Source: Turritopsis dohrnii (lineage: Eukaryota; Cnidaria; Hydrozoa; Anthoathecata; Oceaniidae). Taken from it: a stretch of DNA of 64,000 bases. Shown one piece after another: positions 44,469-56,200 of this stretch. A program made the translations under genes and the position numbers. The stretch covers positions 1-64,000 of the forward strand of contig BQMF02000103.1 in assembly GCA_027922465.2 (NCBI GenBank), read 5' to 3'. The stretch's first letter is position 1; each line of letters opens with the position of its first letter. A model generated the notes under the pieces. It saw only the letters and a list, made by a program, of their open reading frames with translations. It was not told the DNA's origin and searched no databases.

Positions 44469-45990
44469 AAACAGTAAATTGATACACTTTGAAGCAGTTA
44501 CGAGATGTCGATTGGTTTACAGTCTACAAAACAATAAACATTAACAAGACCATACCAAATTCATGAGATCATTTTTAATAACTATGCCCTGGTAATAGAA
44601 AAGAAAATTAAGTGACGTCCTTGCCCATGGCTGAATAAGTCATTTAAAAGCAAAATGAACAATCACGATGCAGTATATTAAGGAAAGCCAACAGAGTAAA
44701 GGTCACACCTATCCTGCCTTATTCTGTTTGTTGCAAATAAAGCAAAGCTCTGTGGCTGTGTGAAAACTGCTCTGTATTTTAGACCACGGAAGAACATAAG
44801 GATCAAAAAGTTATTACGTAATTGCCCAGTGAATTTGAAATTTTACTTCTGTCGACTTATTGAATAGTTCTTGACGATTTTTATTTTTTTAATTTTTATG
44901 TATATAAATTAAGCAATTTTACATTGTATATATTTATTTTCACTCTGCAAATTTGTTATTGTACTTAACAGGACTTATATATATGGAAAGAGAGAGAAAG
45001 CAGCATACATACATAATGAAGTGTATAATCCCTTAGAAAAAAGTTTATTTTTGACAATGAAAAGTAATCACAACAACATCTTTTATCAAATTAAAATTAC
45101 AAGCATGTCATGCTTAAGTTACGGAAATCTTTTAACAACTTAGTTGTTTCTTGTTTACTAATTCCTTTTGCCAAACGAAACGACGTTACAGTTATGATGT
45201 CCAATGTGTCCACCTCATTACTCTTAATTTATAAAACTGTGGTTACATTGGAACTTAAGGGTCCCTTTAACTTCCGTTTCTATGACGATAAAGTATTTTT
45301 CAACTTCACCAGTAAAAACAATTGTCTGGTGGCTATTCAATTTTAGTGAGCGTGATTTTAACAGGACTTGATCAAAGTGCGTACAAGAAACAACAGCAAC
45401 AGGTGTTTTTGACTCTAAATTATTTGTTTTCTTTTCAAATTGATGATTGTCTCAGAAGTACTTATGAACGCTTACATTTTGGTGAACAAGTTGTTAATGA
45501 TTGAAATTAGATATTCGGTTAATTTATAGTATTAAGTTTTTAGCTAATTTGACCACAGCGTTCGATTTGCATAGCAACATTATATATTTATAGTGTGTCC
45601 AATCAATTGACGTACATTTTGCTTTAATTAAATTTTACATTTTAAGTGTCCATATTATAGCGGATAAGTTTAGTGTCGACTTAAAAATCATATCAGGTAG
45701 GCTTCTTGTTCACATTACAAATGGTATGATGTCGAAATTGAGTAGCTATCACAACGCTCTCAAAAGTGCTACGTTCTGTACTGGTTTAGGTTGTTGTAAC
45801 ACAAGTCCTATAATGTGAATTGATGATTTTCATGTCAAAATCCCATTTATGTGTGAAGTATTTCCGACATTATTTCATGATACATGAGTAGTTAAAATAA
45901 AGTATGTGATATCTCCAATGTGATAGCCCAATGCACTGGAAACCTGTTCACACAATTACGGATAAATTTTGATAACGTCATGAAATAACA
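44469..45990. other. Non-coding region
   Basis: No gene is supported; short frames are low-complexity. No TIR or tandem array seen. Confidence 0.35.
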
Positions 45991-45992
45991 TA

Positions 45993-46496
45993 CAGTCGAC
46001 TCACGATATCTCGAACTCTCAGGGAACCGAGAGAAAAGAAAAGGAGTTGGAAGTTTTCTTCGCTTAGATTTTGTGTCATTTTTTTCCAGCGAGGTCAATA
46101 ATTTGTTTTTATTGTTAACCCAGGTTGATATTGTGTTCTTTGGACGCCATACTTTTGGGCTAACTCTTTTTAGACATCCTCTTCTCTGCAAGTCTTTCAA
46201 TGCTTCACATTTTTCTACAACAGAATTGTTTGTTTGTAAGCCTTTTCTTAACGAGCTTCGTGCTTTCACCTTTAGTAGAGAGAAGTAATTAATCTTTCAA
46301 AAAAAAACTAGATTCATATACTTTTCTAAAATTCGAATTTAGAAAAATGGAATTTTATCAAAACATTAAAAAAATGCGAAAATCACGCCCGGAATTTCTG
46401 AAAGTTTTTGGAAAAGTTCGAGATAACGAGAGAAAATCTGAGGATCGGAAATATTGTTCGAGACACCGAAAAGTTCGAGATATCGAGAGTCGACTG
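45993..46496 (-). mobile_element. pogo/Tigger-like non-autonomous element
   Basis: The left end CAGTCGACTCACGATATCTC (45993) mirrors a right end finishing GATATCGAGAGTCGACTG (46496), with TA on both sides (45991-45992, 46497-46498). CAGTCGACTCTCGATATCTC ends and TA duplications are characteristic of pogo/Tigger. The 504-bp interior keeps only an N-terminal transposase piece. Confidence 0.8.
46070..46287 (-). pseudogene. pogo/Tigger transposase N-terminal HTH fragment
   Basis: The frame reads KARSSLRKGLQTNNSVVEKC, EALKDLQRRGCLKRVSP and NTISTWVNNKNKLLTSLEK, a psq/CENP-B-type helix-turn-helix (E..EALKDLQ..., then NTISTW..NK.KLL). No ATG opens the frame in the element and the DDE domain is missing. 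Confidence 0.68.
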
Positions 46497-46784
46497 TAAT
46501 GTGAACATGGTCTAAGACGAAACTCAAGGCTTCGATTTAGTACCAATCACCACCAGGAAATGTGCTACAGATAAAATTTAAAGTTTGGAGTTATCACGTT
46601 CAAGTTGGTCCGAACGCGATGCTAAAATTTTATAAAATGAATTTTGTGTCTGGGTCGTCTCCAGTGGTCCTCTCTGACAAATCTAGAAAGTTATTTGGAA
46701 AGTTAACATGATAAATTTCAATGTCATAAATTTGCATAAGCGTTCCCCAAACGCTTTTATTTACCATTGAGATATTTTTATATA

Positions 46785-48642
46785 CAGTGTGTCCCAGAAA
46801 AAAGAGGTTCGAGGTTTCAAACGACTATTTCTTCTCAAATATTTGTCGGATATTTGCGAATTTTATATCATTTGAAAGAGCTTTTTCTCCTCTTTTCAGA
46901 AATATGATATTTGTTTAGGTTTGGAATACAGAAGAGTAGTTATGCTGAATTTTATCATGAAAATTTGTCATTAAAACGATAACGATCAATTAAAAGAAAT
47001 TACAAAAGAAGTAATTCCAATTGAGAATAACTCAAGTAAAAAGATTTAACACACTGTTTTAAAGCCTGATTTACATTTCTGAACTTAATTTACAACTCAA
47101 CAAATTATAAGCTTAAAAGTAAAGTACTATTCAACATGTCCTCCATTTTTTGCAATGCAAAGGTTTACTCTCCGAGCCATTTCAGTAAATGAGCTACGGA
47201 TAGTAGCTGGTTTTCCTTTTAGTAAGTTGATCTCATCAACGACTTTTCTCCGGAGTGTTGCCAAGTCAGGCGGGGGCGTTTCAAAAATTTTATTTTTCAA
47301 GTAACCCCAAAGAAAAAAGTCTAGTGGTGTAAGGTCAGGTGACCTAGGGCGGAATTCAATATTATGGTGCAACGCCACAACACGGTTTTCAAACTTTTGA
47401 CGCAAAACATTTCGAACTTGAACACTTCCATGTGGAGGGGCACCATCTTGAAACCACCAAACTCCATCAAAGATACCATTGTTGTATCGGTGGTGGTAAA
47501 CGTACCCTAAAGCAGGGAAGACAATTCTTTCCAACATATCACGATATGTTCTTCCATTGACGCTCCTGTTGAAGAAATGTGGCCCTACGATACTTCCGTT
47601 TCCACAAAAACCAACCCAAACATGTAGCTTTTGCCGACACTGACTTTTTTCATAACGAAAATCTTCAGGTCGCTGTCCTTTGGGTGCATAACATCTCACA
47701 TTTTGAGTGTTCACAGTCCCATCCATGCTAAATACGGCTTCATCACCTATCACAATGCTTGACATAAACCGGACATTTTGGGCTCTTAGAGAAAACCAAT
47801 TGCAAAATCTGCGTCGTCTTGCATAATCTCCTGGCTTCAGCTCTTGTGCAACTTTTATTTTAAAAGGATGCCATTTAATGTCACTTTTTGTTATGCGATT
47901 AAATGACGACTTCGATATTGCAAGTGGATTTCTTCTGCACGTGATTCGTGGCTGCTGATTTGGTTGCTGCGTTTGAAGTAACAAACGAACATCGTTAATT
48001 GCTAGAGCACCTCTCGTTGTACGCCTCCTGCCACTTCTTCCTTTATTCAAGTTTTTACTTGTCCCCTCGATGTTGTACTTTCTTATATTTTTTTGAATAG
48101 CAGAATTTGACGGTGGGTTTCTATTCGGGAACCTCACTCGAAAGGCCTCTCTAACAGCTTGCAAACTTCGCGTTTCATGATATGTTCTTACCACAAAAAC
48201 TCTTTGCTCTATCGTCAGCTGCATCTTGTTATGTTTGTAAACCTTATCAAAAAGCCTTTTCATAGCATTTTTAAGCACTCAGAATTGTTTAACTGACAAT
48301 CAGTTTTTTCAAAGGAAAGGTGAATTTACACGTTAAATTTTAATTTCGTGTGTTTAAAAGAATCTCATGATATCTTTAACACCACGACAACTTTTAGAGT
48401 TAACAAAAGAGTAACTGCTCATTAGCACTTCTTTTAATTGATCGTTATTGAATTAACGAGCGTATCGAAAAAATATATCTTTAATATCTTTTAAACTCTT
48501 TATTTCTTTAAGATGAAACTTATATTTCTGAAAAGAGGAGAAAAAGCTCTTTCAAATGATATAAAATTCGCAAATATCCGACAAATATTTGAGAAGAAAT
48601 AGTCGTTTGAAACCTCGAACCTCTTTTTTCTGGGACACACTG
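46785..48642 (-). mobile_element. Complete Tc1/mariner-type transposon (DD41D) with perfect 121-bp TIRs
   Basis: 46785-46905 and 48522-48642 are exact inverted copies (121 bp) by eye, starting CAGTGTGTCCCAGAAAAAAG. TA flanks both sides (46783-46784, 48643-48644). A second, internal inverted pair (AACGATCAATTAAAAGAA) lies near 46979-47000 and 48430-48450. The single long minus-strand gene is intact. Identical TIRs plus an open transposase suggest recent mobility. It inserted next to the (AATTG)n tail of a non-LTR element. Confidence 0.93.
47127..48278 (-). CDS. Tc1/mariner-type transposase, DD41D, intact
   Basis: 383 residues, no breaks. An N-terminal helix-turn-helix (about residues 19-75; LTIEQRVFVVRTYHETRSLQ, PNRNPPSNSAIQKNIRKY) matches the style of the DUF4817 domain seen in many invertebrate transposases. 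The DDE domain shows VIGDEAVFSMDG (Asp179), VWWFQDGAPPHG (Asp278) and RPRSPDLTPLDFFLWGYLK (Asp320). There are 41 residues between the last two Asp, so it is a DD41D catalytic triad, a spacing reported for minor mariner-related lineages. The first ATG (48278) is used; the Met at residue 19, just before the HTH, is an alternative start. It would act in the nucleus on the 121-bp TIRs that flank it. Confidence 0.9.
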   Translation of the reverse strand: MLKNAMKRLFDKVYKHNKMQLTIEQRVFVVRTYHETRSLQAVREAFRVRFPNRNPPSNSAIQKNIRKYNIEGTSKNLNKGRSGRRRTTRGALAINDVRLLLQTQQPNQQPRITCRRNPLAISKSSFNRITKSDIKWHPFKIKVAQELKPGDYARRRRFCNWFSLRAQNVRFMSSIVIGDEAVFSMDGTVNTQNVRCYAPKGQRPEDFRYEKSQCRQKLHVWVGFCGNGSIVGPHFFNRSVNGRTYRDMLERIVFPALGYVYHHRYNNGIFDGVWWFQDGAPPHGSVQVRNVLRQKFENRVVALHHNIEFRPRSPDLTPLDFFLWGYLKNKIFETPPPDLATLRRKVVDEINLLKGKPATIRSSFTEMARRVNLCIAKNGGHVE

Positions 48643-48649
48643 TATATCA

Positions 48650-49620
48650 TATGCAATTGAATTGAATTGAATTGAATCATTTATTTAACGTTGGTTTGCC
48701 GTAGTTAAAAGAAAAATCAAATAAACTAATTTACACCAACAAAATTACAAAATTGGAACAAAAATTGTAAAAAATGAAAATGTTTAATTTTGGCATATTC
48801 TGCAACTGCACCGCTTACTAAGGTTCAGTTTTCTGATAGATGATTTAAAGGAATTTACATTGTTCTCAGAATCTTTAACCCAATCCGGCAGAGAATTCCA
48901 TAGTAGACTTCCACGAAATATGAAGGAGGACGTACCAAATTTTGTTGTTCTCGTAGCAGGCAGTGACAAAAGATCATTAGTGCGAAAATTATACTTAACT
49001 TGTTTAGGAATAAAAAACTCCTGCATGAAGGTAGGGCCAATATTGGCTTTGGTTTTGAAAATTTCGGTGACTAAAAATTGTAAGTGAAATTCGTGGATGC
49101 TGGAGGTTTCTGCCAGAGTGAGTAATTCTGTGTAGCTACTTTCATAATCTAGGAGTAAAGCCCTAAGAGATCGTTTATGTATTGTTAAAATTTTAGAATA
49201 TGCAGTTTTGTTGCAGAACATCCATATTACCGGGGCATAGTTGAATTGCGATAGTATGAAGCTATTGAACAGAAGTTTCGCTTGATCTTGTCTAATGAGT
49301 TTTCTTACTCTGTAAAGGCACTTGATACCCCGATTGGCCTTTTTACACAAACTCAAAATGTGGTCATTGAAGGTGAGTTTGTTATCAATGGAGATACCAA
49401 GTAACCTTACAGATTTCGTGAATAGAATTTTGCAGTTTTCTATTTCAATAAATAGACTATCAGTGTTATCGCAACCAAGTATCATCATTTGAAATTTCGC
49501 TGGGTTTGCTAAAAGCTGGTTTGAAGTAAACCAGTCGAGTATGATAGAAAGATCACTTTTAAGTGAAGTCATAACACTATTAATAGTGTCGGCGCATTTA
49601 TAAATTGTGTTGCATCCAGG
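48650..49620 (-). mobile_element. 5'-truncated non-LTR retrotransposon with (AATTG)n tail
   Basis: The minus-strand frame 49572-48784 is open for 262 residues: NQLLANPAKFQMMILG, VRLLGISIDNKLTF, FILSQFNYAPVIWMFC and WNSLPDWVKDSENNVNSFKS, the post-catalytic and C-terminal part of a CR1-like polymerase. The palm motifs are missing through 5' truncation near 49620. The tail is a pentamer repeat at 48653-48677. It belongs to a different lineage from the elements at 17906 and 36080. Confidence 0.8.
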
Positions 49621-51801
49621 TATTTGTATTTGTATGACATATTATGGAGATAATTCAAAAAAGGGAACTACCAATTCCCGGCATATTATTATCTCCTTAA
49701 TACATTCCATCTTTGACTATTCATTGTAAAATTGAAATCTCCTGTATGAGAATGCAATGAGGAAAACTCATTACAAAAAAACCTATGGAATAATAAAAGG
49801 GTTTCATGAACAAAAACTGATATTCTCACACTGATTAAGAACAATGCTTAAAATAATCCCACAGCAAATAATTACAGCATTGCATTGTGGTATATTAATT
49901 ATTCATATATTGAGGAGATAATTATATACAAGAACGACAAACTATATCATGCCAGCTAACCACACTCTTCTAAGAAGTGGTATCCCTTGACAACAACAAA
50001 ACACATGAAAAACATGAAAATATTTCAGTTCATCAGTTCCATAAACTTGTTTTTTTGAATCAAAATTTCATTTAAATTTCAAAATCGCAACCTTCAGTTT
50101 TAGTTTAGATCTATTTTTTTACTGTAAAAAATGCTAGTGAAAACCATGTTTTAGCTTAGGTTAGCTTTAAAGCACTTTCTGAACGAGATTTTACTAAGAA
50201 AAACAATATTTGGTAAAATACTTCGTCAAAACATAAATAAAACATCTCCATATCTCAAAAGCAACATCCCAGTGTGCAAAATCGTCGAAAGTCACTGGGA
50301 GGAAGTCCATTGTTATTGGAATAGTGTGTATATTTCTATAAAATTGCACTCCATCGCAGTAATTTTTAACAAACTTGCCCGCTGGGATTACGTTGGGTCG
50401 ATATTACTCAACAATATATTTTGATTTATTTCCTCATCAATACAAACTTTTGAGTAGCCCTTAGTCGACCGTGCTTTGTAAGTCAGTACCGCAAAGTTGG
50501 TCATCTATACCAGAGAGTTAATGTTGGTGAGAATGAATATCGACAATCAATTTTAGTGTGGCTGGATCGTAGTTTTTTTTCATTTATTTGATCGAAAAAT
50601 CGAAGGAAAAAAAATATAATTCGTTTAGAAAGGTTAAAAAAAAACAAGTCTTGTTTTGATGGATATAATGAACATGGTGGTTATGATTTTGAGAATGATT
50701 GAGATAATTTTATTTCTGAGAAATGACAGTTAATTCCTAGAAATCTGAATGCATGTCCTGATGTGGATTGATATTTCATTAGACTATTTCAAAACTTTGT
50801 TAATACTTGTAGCAGATCACAGAAAGAACTTCTGAACTATTTTCTTCATCAAGACTCGAAAACTGACTTCTATGAAATCACAAGAAAACTAAGACGAGTG
50901 TTCCATTACAACCACAAAACGTGCTTGCTCAGCAACTTAGCATCATGGAATCAAAATGTTTAAAAAAATCTCTGCTTTAAATGTGGATAACACAATCTTT
51001 TTTTTCTTTTCTCTCTCTATTTTACGTTATACACTTTAAGTGTTTAGTTGACAACAGCAAAAATCTGAAACCGAAAAAACCGAAAATCTTATCCGATATT
51101 GACCAAAAGCGACGAAAAAATGTGACAGATACATAGATACAACGTGAACAATTTTCAACGCTTAAACGCAGGGAAGTTGAATAAGTGTTTATCGAGCCTT
51201 AAATAACGAAGGCAGTGGAACTCCGCTGGGTAGTTTCGCTACAGGATAAAATTCTTTCTCACTTATTTTATTAAACTTTTTTATTTCTTTATGCCATCAA
51301 TTTTCACTTCACTAAAACAAGCAAACTTTATACTCATGGCGTCTTGCTGACATAATAGAAAAAGTTTTTGGAGTATTCTGTAAGAGTGATTCACAGAACG
51401 TTTAGTGACAGTCTTTTTCTTTCTTGGCATATAAACAAATAACAAGTTTTCCATATAATCAAATGCTCAAGAGATGCTTCAATCTGATTAAAGAGTCAAC
51501 AACATAAACCAAGATAGCTATTCATTATCAACTCATTACCCACGCATTCATTGCACGCGATATCCATCGGCTTCAATTTAGCGTTGGCCCTAGTTTTCGC
51601 CACCTCGAGAGACGTTAGTACGTTAGGCCCAGCATTGTTTTGTCCGATATTGTGATGACGAGAAGATTCCTATGTGACGTCGTTAGAACATGTTCTTAAA
51701 ACTGACGTTTCTTTTCTGAAGTCATCAACGGAAAACAGTTCCATGCAGTTGATTTTTTTAAAATGGATTATTTTGGCGACTAATGAATATTGTTAGCTAA
51801 G
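49621..51801. other. Non-coding region
   Basis: About 2.2 kb of AT-rich sequence. I found no open frame with a domain, no TIR pair and no tandem array. Confidence 0.4.
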
Positions 51802-51872
51802 AACCTCGAACCCAGGGGGTTTCGATGTACGAAAAGATATATCAAAGAAATAAAACCCTGGTTTCGAGGTTG
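51802..51872. repeat. Miniature foldback repeat, copy 2
   Basis: AACCTCGAACCCAGGG at the left and CCCTGGTTTCGAGGTT at the right pair over about 16 bp across a 71-bp unit. Confidence 0.65.
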
Positions 51873-51947
51873 TTTAGACAAGTATTTTCTTCATCTCCAA
51901 GCATTCCTAACACCTCAATGAACAGGAGCTTGACAAGTACATTTGGC

Positions 51948-52014
51948 CAACCTCGTACCCAGGGTTTCTCGCCTTTGCGTATATTGAAAAGGCAAATTAA
52001 CCCTGGGTACGAGG
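51948..52014. repeat. Miniature foldback repeat, copy 3
   Basis: CAACCTCGTACCCAGGGTTT at the left and AACCCTGGGTACGAGG at the right form a 67-bp palindromic unit, with CGCC/GGCA further inside. Confidence 0.7.
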
Positions 52015-52400
52015 ATGACACTTGACAAGAAGGGTATGGAAAAACTCAGCAGGTCGAGAGATAATCTAATGCTTTGAACACAACCACTATTCGCTAATAG
52101 CAAATTACACTTTCAGTAAAAACATATCATTCAGACTCGTTCTTTACTACATTGTTTGAGAAGGGAAAGACACAGAGAAAGACGCCTCTCCAGAACTTTG
52201 GGAATTAGTCATCACAGCTTTCCCGAACATCTATTAAACATCATACTGGTATTCAATACCCAATGAAAAATCAGACTGAAATTCGGGAAAGCGTATTAAC
52301 CAATCAAATGATGAAATGTTTGGATGCTCAGCCAATCAAATGTATGGAAAAACTTCGCATCCACTTACTGTTCTGATATTCTCCTAAAAGCCAGGCAGTT

Positions 52401-52622
52401 ACAATGTAGGTAGAGTTTTGTTTGCTTGGCCTGCATGCCGGCGAATAACAAAGGTTAATTCGGAATAGACTGCAACAATGTAGGTAGAGTTTTGTTTGCT
52501 TGGCCTGCATGCCGGCGAATAACAAAGGTTAATTCGGAATAGACTGCAACAATGTAGGTAGAGTTTTGTTTGCTTGGCCTGCATGTCGGCGAATAACAAA
52601 GGTTAATTCGGAATAGACTGCA
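52401..52622 (+). repeat. Tandem array, three 74-bp units
   Basis: Units start at 52401, 52475 and 52549 with ACAATGTAGGTAGAG and end GGAATAGACTGCA. They are nearly identical (GCATGCCGG against GCATGTCGG in unit 3). Because 74 is not a multiple of three, the frames seen across it shift between units and are not coding. Confidence 0.92.
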
Positions 52623-53235
52623 ACAATGAGCATTTTCATTGAAAAAGTGTGTAAACTTCTATAGAAATATACTCCCCTGATTTTAAAAAATTTGCTAAAT
52701 ACACGCGCTTGCATTTCAGAAATCTGCGTGTACTGTCCAGTCTCAATGTCCCAATGTCCATTCCATATAACAGGGTCAAGTCAAAAGAGATTCAATAAGT
52801 CACGTGTTCAAATACGTTTATAAGAATTTTATAGCGAAAGGAAACGCAATCTTTGTGATTTAAATAACTGACGAAGTAAACAAGTAAACAAATAAACAAA
52901 CAAACAACAACAAAGCAAAAATGCAAAACATTTTGGGAATGAATATCAACGCCCGTGGACGATTGCGTTGAATGCGAATGATATTTTTTTTTCAAAGTAT
53001 GAGCAAGTAATACTAAAGTAACTATGGACAAGAAAAAAACTACGAACAAACAATTACATAATCAAATAGACAAGGAACACGTGTTGGAGAATTTTATGTT
53101 ATTTTTCCGTTTCATTCGAGTAGAGTCTCCTCGTCTTGTTCAGTCGGTGAACATTTAACATTTTCGAGTCGATTAGAAAATGTCCCACAGTGCATATTTA
53201 GTTTCGATTTTTCTTTGTTGTTGTCTCGGTTGTTT
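52623..53235. other. Region 3' of UBE2V
   Basis: This should contain the 3' UTR and polyadenylation site of UBE2V (minus strand). No clear AATAAA was located on that strand close to the stop codon. No other gene is seen. Confidence 0.4.
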
Positions 53236-56200
53236 TTAGTATTTCGAACCTTCTGGCGGTTGAGATAATTTGGCGTTCTCCTTTGCCGACATCAACCTGA
53301 GTAAAAAAAGAAGATCGAATCTGCTGAATCACCATCAGAAATTTTAAAAAAAAGGTTTGCATGTTGCATGCAAACGAGACCAACAAATTCAGTGTTTTAG
53401 AAAATATATGTTTTAGTTATTCATAAATTTTTAGATGAGAAATCTTAAGTCTTATTAGGGCATGTAAATAGTCAAACGAAAGCGCCCTGGAAAAATTTCA
53501 GGAGAGGTTAGATCACGAATTAAAAGAACATTGGCGCAAAAATAGATGCAATGGGCGTACCGATCAATAATAAGAGGTAATAATTATAACTTAAAACTTA
53601 GTTGCTACATTATAAGTACCAGGCAAAATTGTCTAATACCTATTAAATCAGTGATAGAAAATACAAAAATAGGGCCCTAAATATTCTTTCGAATTTAATA
53701 TACTTTTCAGCCTAGATTAAAAGTGATAAGTCTCATGCAATAAGTCTCTGCTTTTATAAAGGCCTAGTGATACCCATCAGTGAAAAAGAAATTACTATAT
53801 CCAAAACTGTCTATATATAATGAAGCTGTCTGATTTTTTTTAATTTGACATGAATTTTGATATAATCAAGTAAAGACTTACCTTCGTAAATCAGTCAGAA
53901 CCGTTTTTATGCTGTAACTGCTTTGCCATTTTGCAAGACAAACACAAAACCTTTTATCCACCTGTAAACAAAATATGTTCAAATAGAATCCTAACATTCC
54001 TGGAACAAAGATTATGAAGACACACAACAACAACAACAACAACAACAACAACACACCATTAACCCATGCCCACAAACAAACAAGCAAAAAAATGAAACAG
54101 GCAAAAAAAATCAACATATGCATCATTTTACTATATATGAAGTTACTCACATTTCCATTACTGTCCACTCCACTTAGATTAATTTTAGTAGTAAAAGCTA
54201 TTGTTGGTGGCTCCTTTGGATATTTTGAACCACAGTTTATTACCAAGTTGTATATTCGATTTTCAAAAACAGTCTAAAAAAGATAATTTCAAGGTCTCAA
54301 CATCAAAAAATGCAGCCAGTTACAGTAGCAAGCCAGCAGCATTTCTGTCAATCGTATGACATGCACCACCTTCCCCTTTTTTACTTCAGTTTTTACAAAA
54401 TACATGATAAAAGGTTTTACATGCAAAACTACAGTAGGTAAAGATTGTGTCAAAGGCTAAAGGACTATATGAAATAAACCTTTCAGCGATGTATCCAGAG
54501 TTTTTTGGGTATGCCGGTTTACTGACCTTAGAGCAACTACGCAGCTGAGGGTAATTATCGGGCTGGTGTTTTAAAAATCGTCAACAAGAAGAAAAAGATG
54601 GCGTCTATCGAGCATGCATATAAAAAAAATGTAGCGATAAAATAAGACTGTTTAGGACAATACCAAGAGAATTTTTAGCCTGAAGCTTTTCACAGAAGAT
54701 GATTTATACCTTATAACGTTCAATAATGTGTAAGTATGATGAGTAAGAAGTAATGCAAATCTTATCAAGACTGCTAAAGGCAAAAATTTTTGGTTTTTTG
54801 CAGCCTTCTGAATTTACGATTTACTGCCGTAAATCAACATTACGACGGCAAAGTTTTGCCGACAATGTTTTTTGAATACAAACATTGAATATGTCAGGGA
54901 AATTCCGTCTCTTTTCGCTTGCAGTGAAATTAGTAAAGAAACGTTTAACGCGTAGGTTTTGTTGTTTTTAAACTATGACTAATCAAAAAAATAATAGGAC
55001 AACTTGACAGCAAATCCCCTGTGGTTTACAATTTTAAATCTTGTAACTTCTTGTTCCAGATAATACTATTGATTTATAAAGTATTTAGTTTCTGTTTTAT
55101 TACCCATTATTCTACACCAATATTTTTACTGGAAATAAACCAATCAAGTTTAGCCATCATTTAACATCTCACACGGCAGCATTTTTTTGCTGTCGTAAAT
55201 AATGATCTGCCGTCGCAATTTTCAAATATGGCGGCACTTTTTTGCTGCCAGTCTTTTTTACTAATTCAGAGGGCTGTTTTTGCTTTTGTTTTACGAATCT
55301 GGGCGAGTGAATTTGGGGGCCCATACTGGCTCACTGGTCTTAGACAAGGCGGGATACGTTGCTACCTCATTCTGGTAACCATTTTCAATGCATTCATATT
55401 AGTTAAATGAACCTATTCACAGAAGTTTATCTATAGCAAAGGAACTTATTATGTTTCCATGACAATAGATCATGCAACATAAACAAATATAATTAAAACA
55501 TATACAGCCCTGTTCAATTTCATTGTTACCAGTGAGAGAAATTTTGGAAATAAAACTTGATATAAGTATCAACTCACCCTAGGTGGCCCTAATATCATTC
55601 CAGTCCAATGAACTAAATCTATGTCATCATCATTTTCTAGTCCCCAACTAACCAAACCATCACCTCCTTTTTGTCCTTCCTCAAGCTCTTCTAGTAACCG
55701 AAAATTTCTTGGAACTGTAAGGAAAAACACAAAATAGTATGTCAGTATAACAAGACTTATAACAAGATATGCAGAAATCTATTTTGAAAACTCTGACATA
55801 ATGCTTGTACAAAGTCCAATACAGAGTGATTTATACTTTGACTGAAGGATCATTTAATTGTAGTCACTATTTCATTAAATCAGGTGAACAAATTTTATAT
55901 GATAAAAGTCTCAAAGACACAGCTACGTGTCAAAACATTGTTTACCCTTCCTGTACCTACAGCTTATACAGGAGAAAGTGACATGAATTTCATTATCCCA
56001 ACTTTAATGAAAATAACTTTGTTTCCATTATTTCAGCAGGTGCAATATTTTGTGAATAAAAAATGGATGGATGCAGCACCATTTGTTAGCTATTAAAATA
56101 ATAAAATAAAAACATGAAACTTGGGTTTATTTTGGTACCCATGATATACTGTCTGTTAGTGTTTTTCATGGACCAATATGACAGATGTAATATGTACTAG

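Noticed and set aside
48855..49087. Extra frames at 48855-49040 (-) and 48860-49087 (+)
   Set aside because: Shadows of the non-LTR polymerase frame 48784-49572.
52401..52622. CRISPR-like direct repeats
   Set aside because: Units are contiguous with no spacers, and the window is eukaryotic.
52328..52714. Frames with repeated ACRPSKQNSTYIV-like peptides
   Set aside because: They lie in the 74-bp tandem array; the unit is not a multiple of three and the frames shift between units.
53878..54246. Single 122-residue minus-strand frame as one gene
   Set aside because: It reads through intron 3 of UBE2V; the splice model joins exons 54273-54151 and 53961-53882 instead.
55228..55410. 60-codon plus-strand frame
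   Set aside because: It overlaps the right end of a hAT MITE and intron 2 of UBE2V, with no domain.
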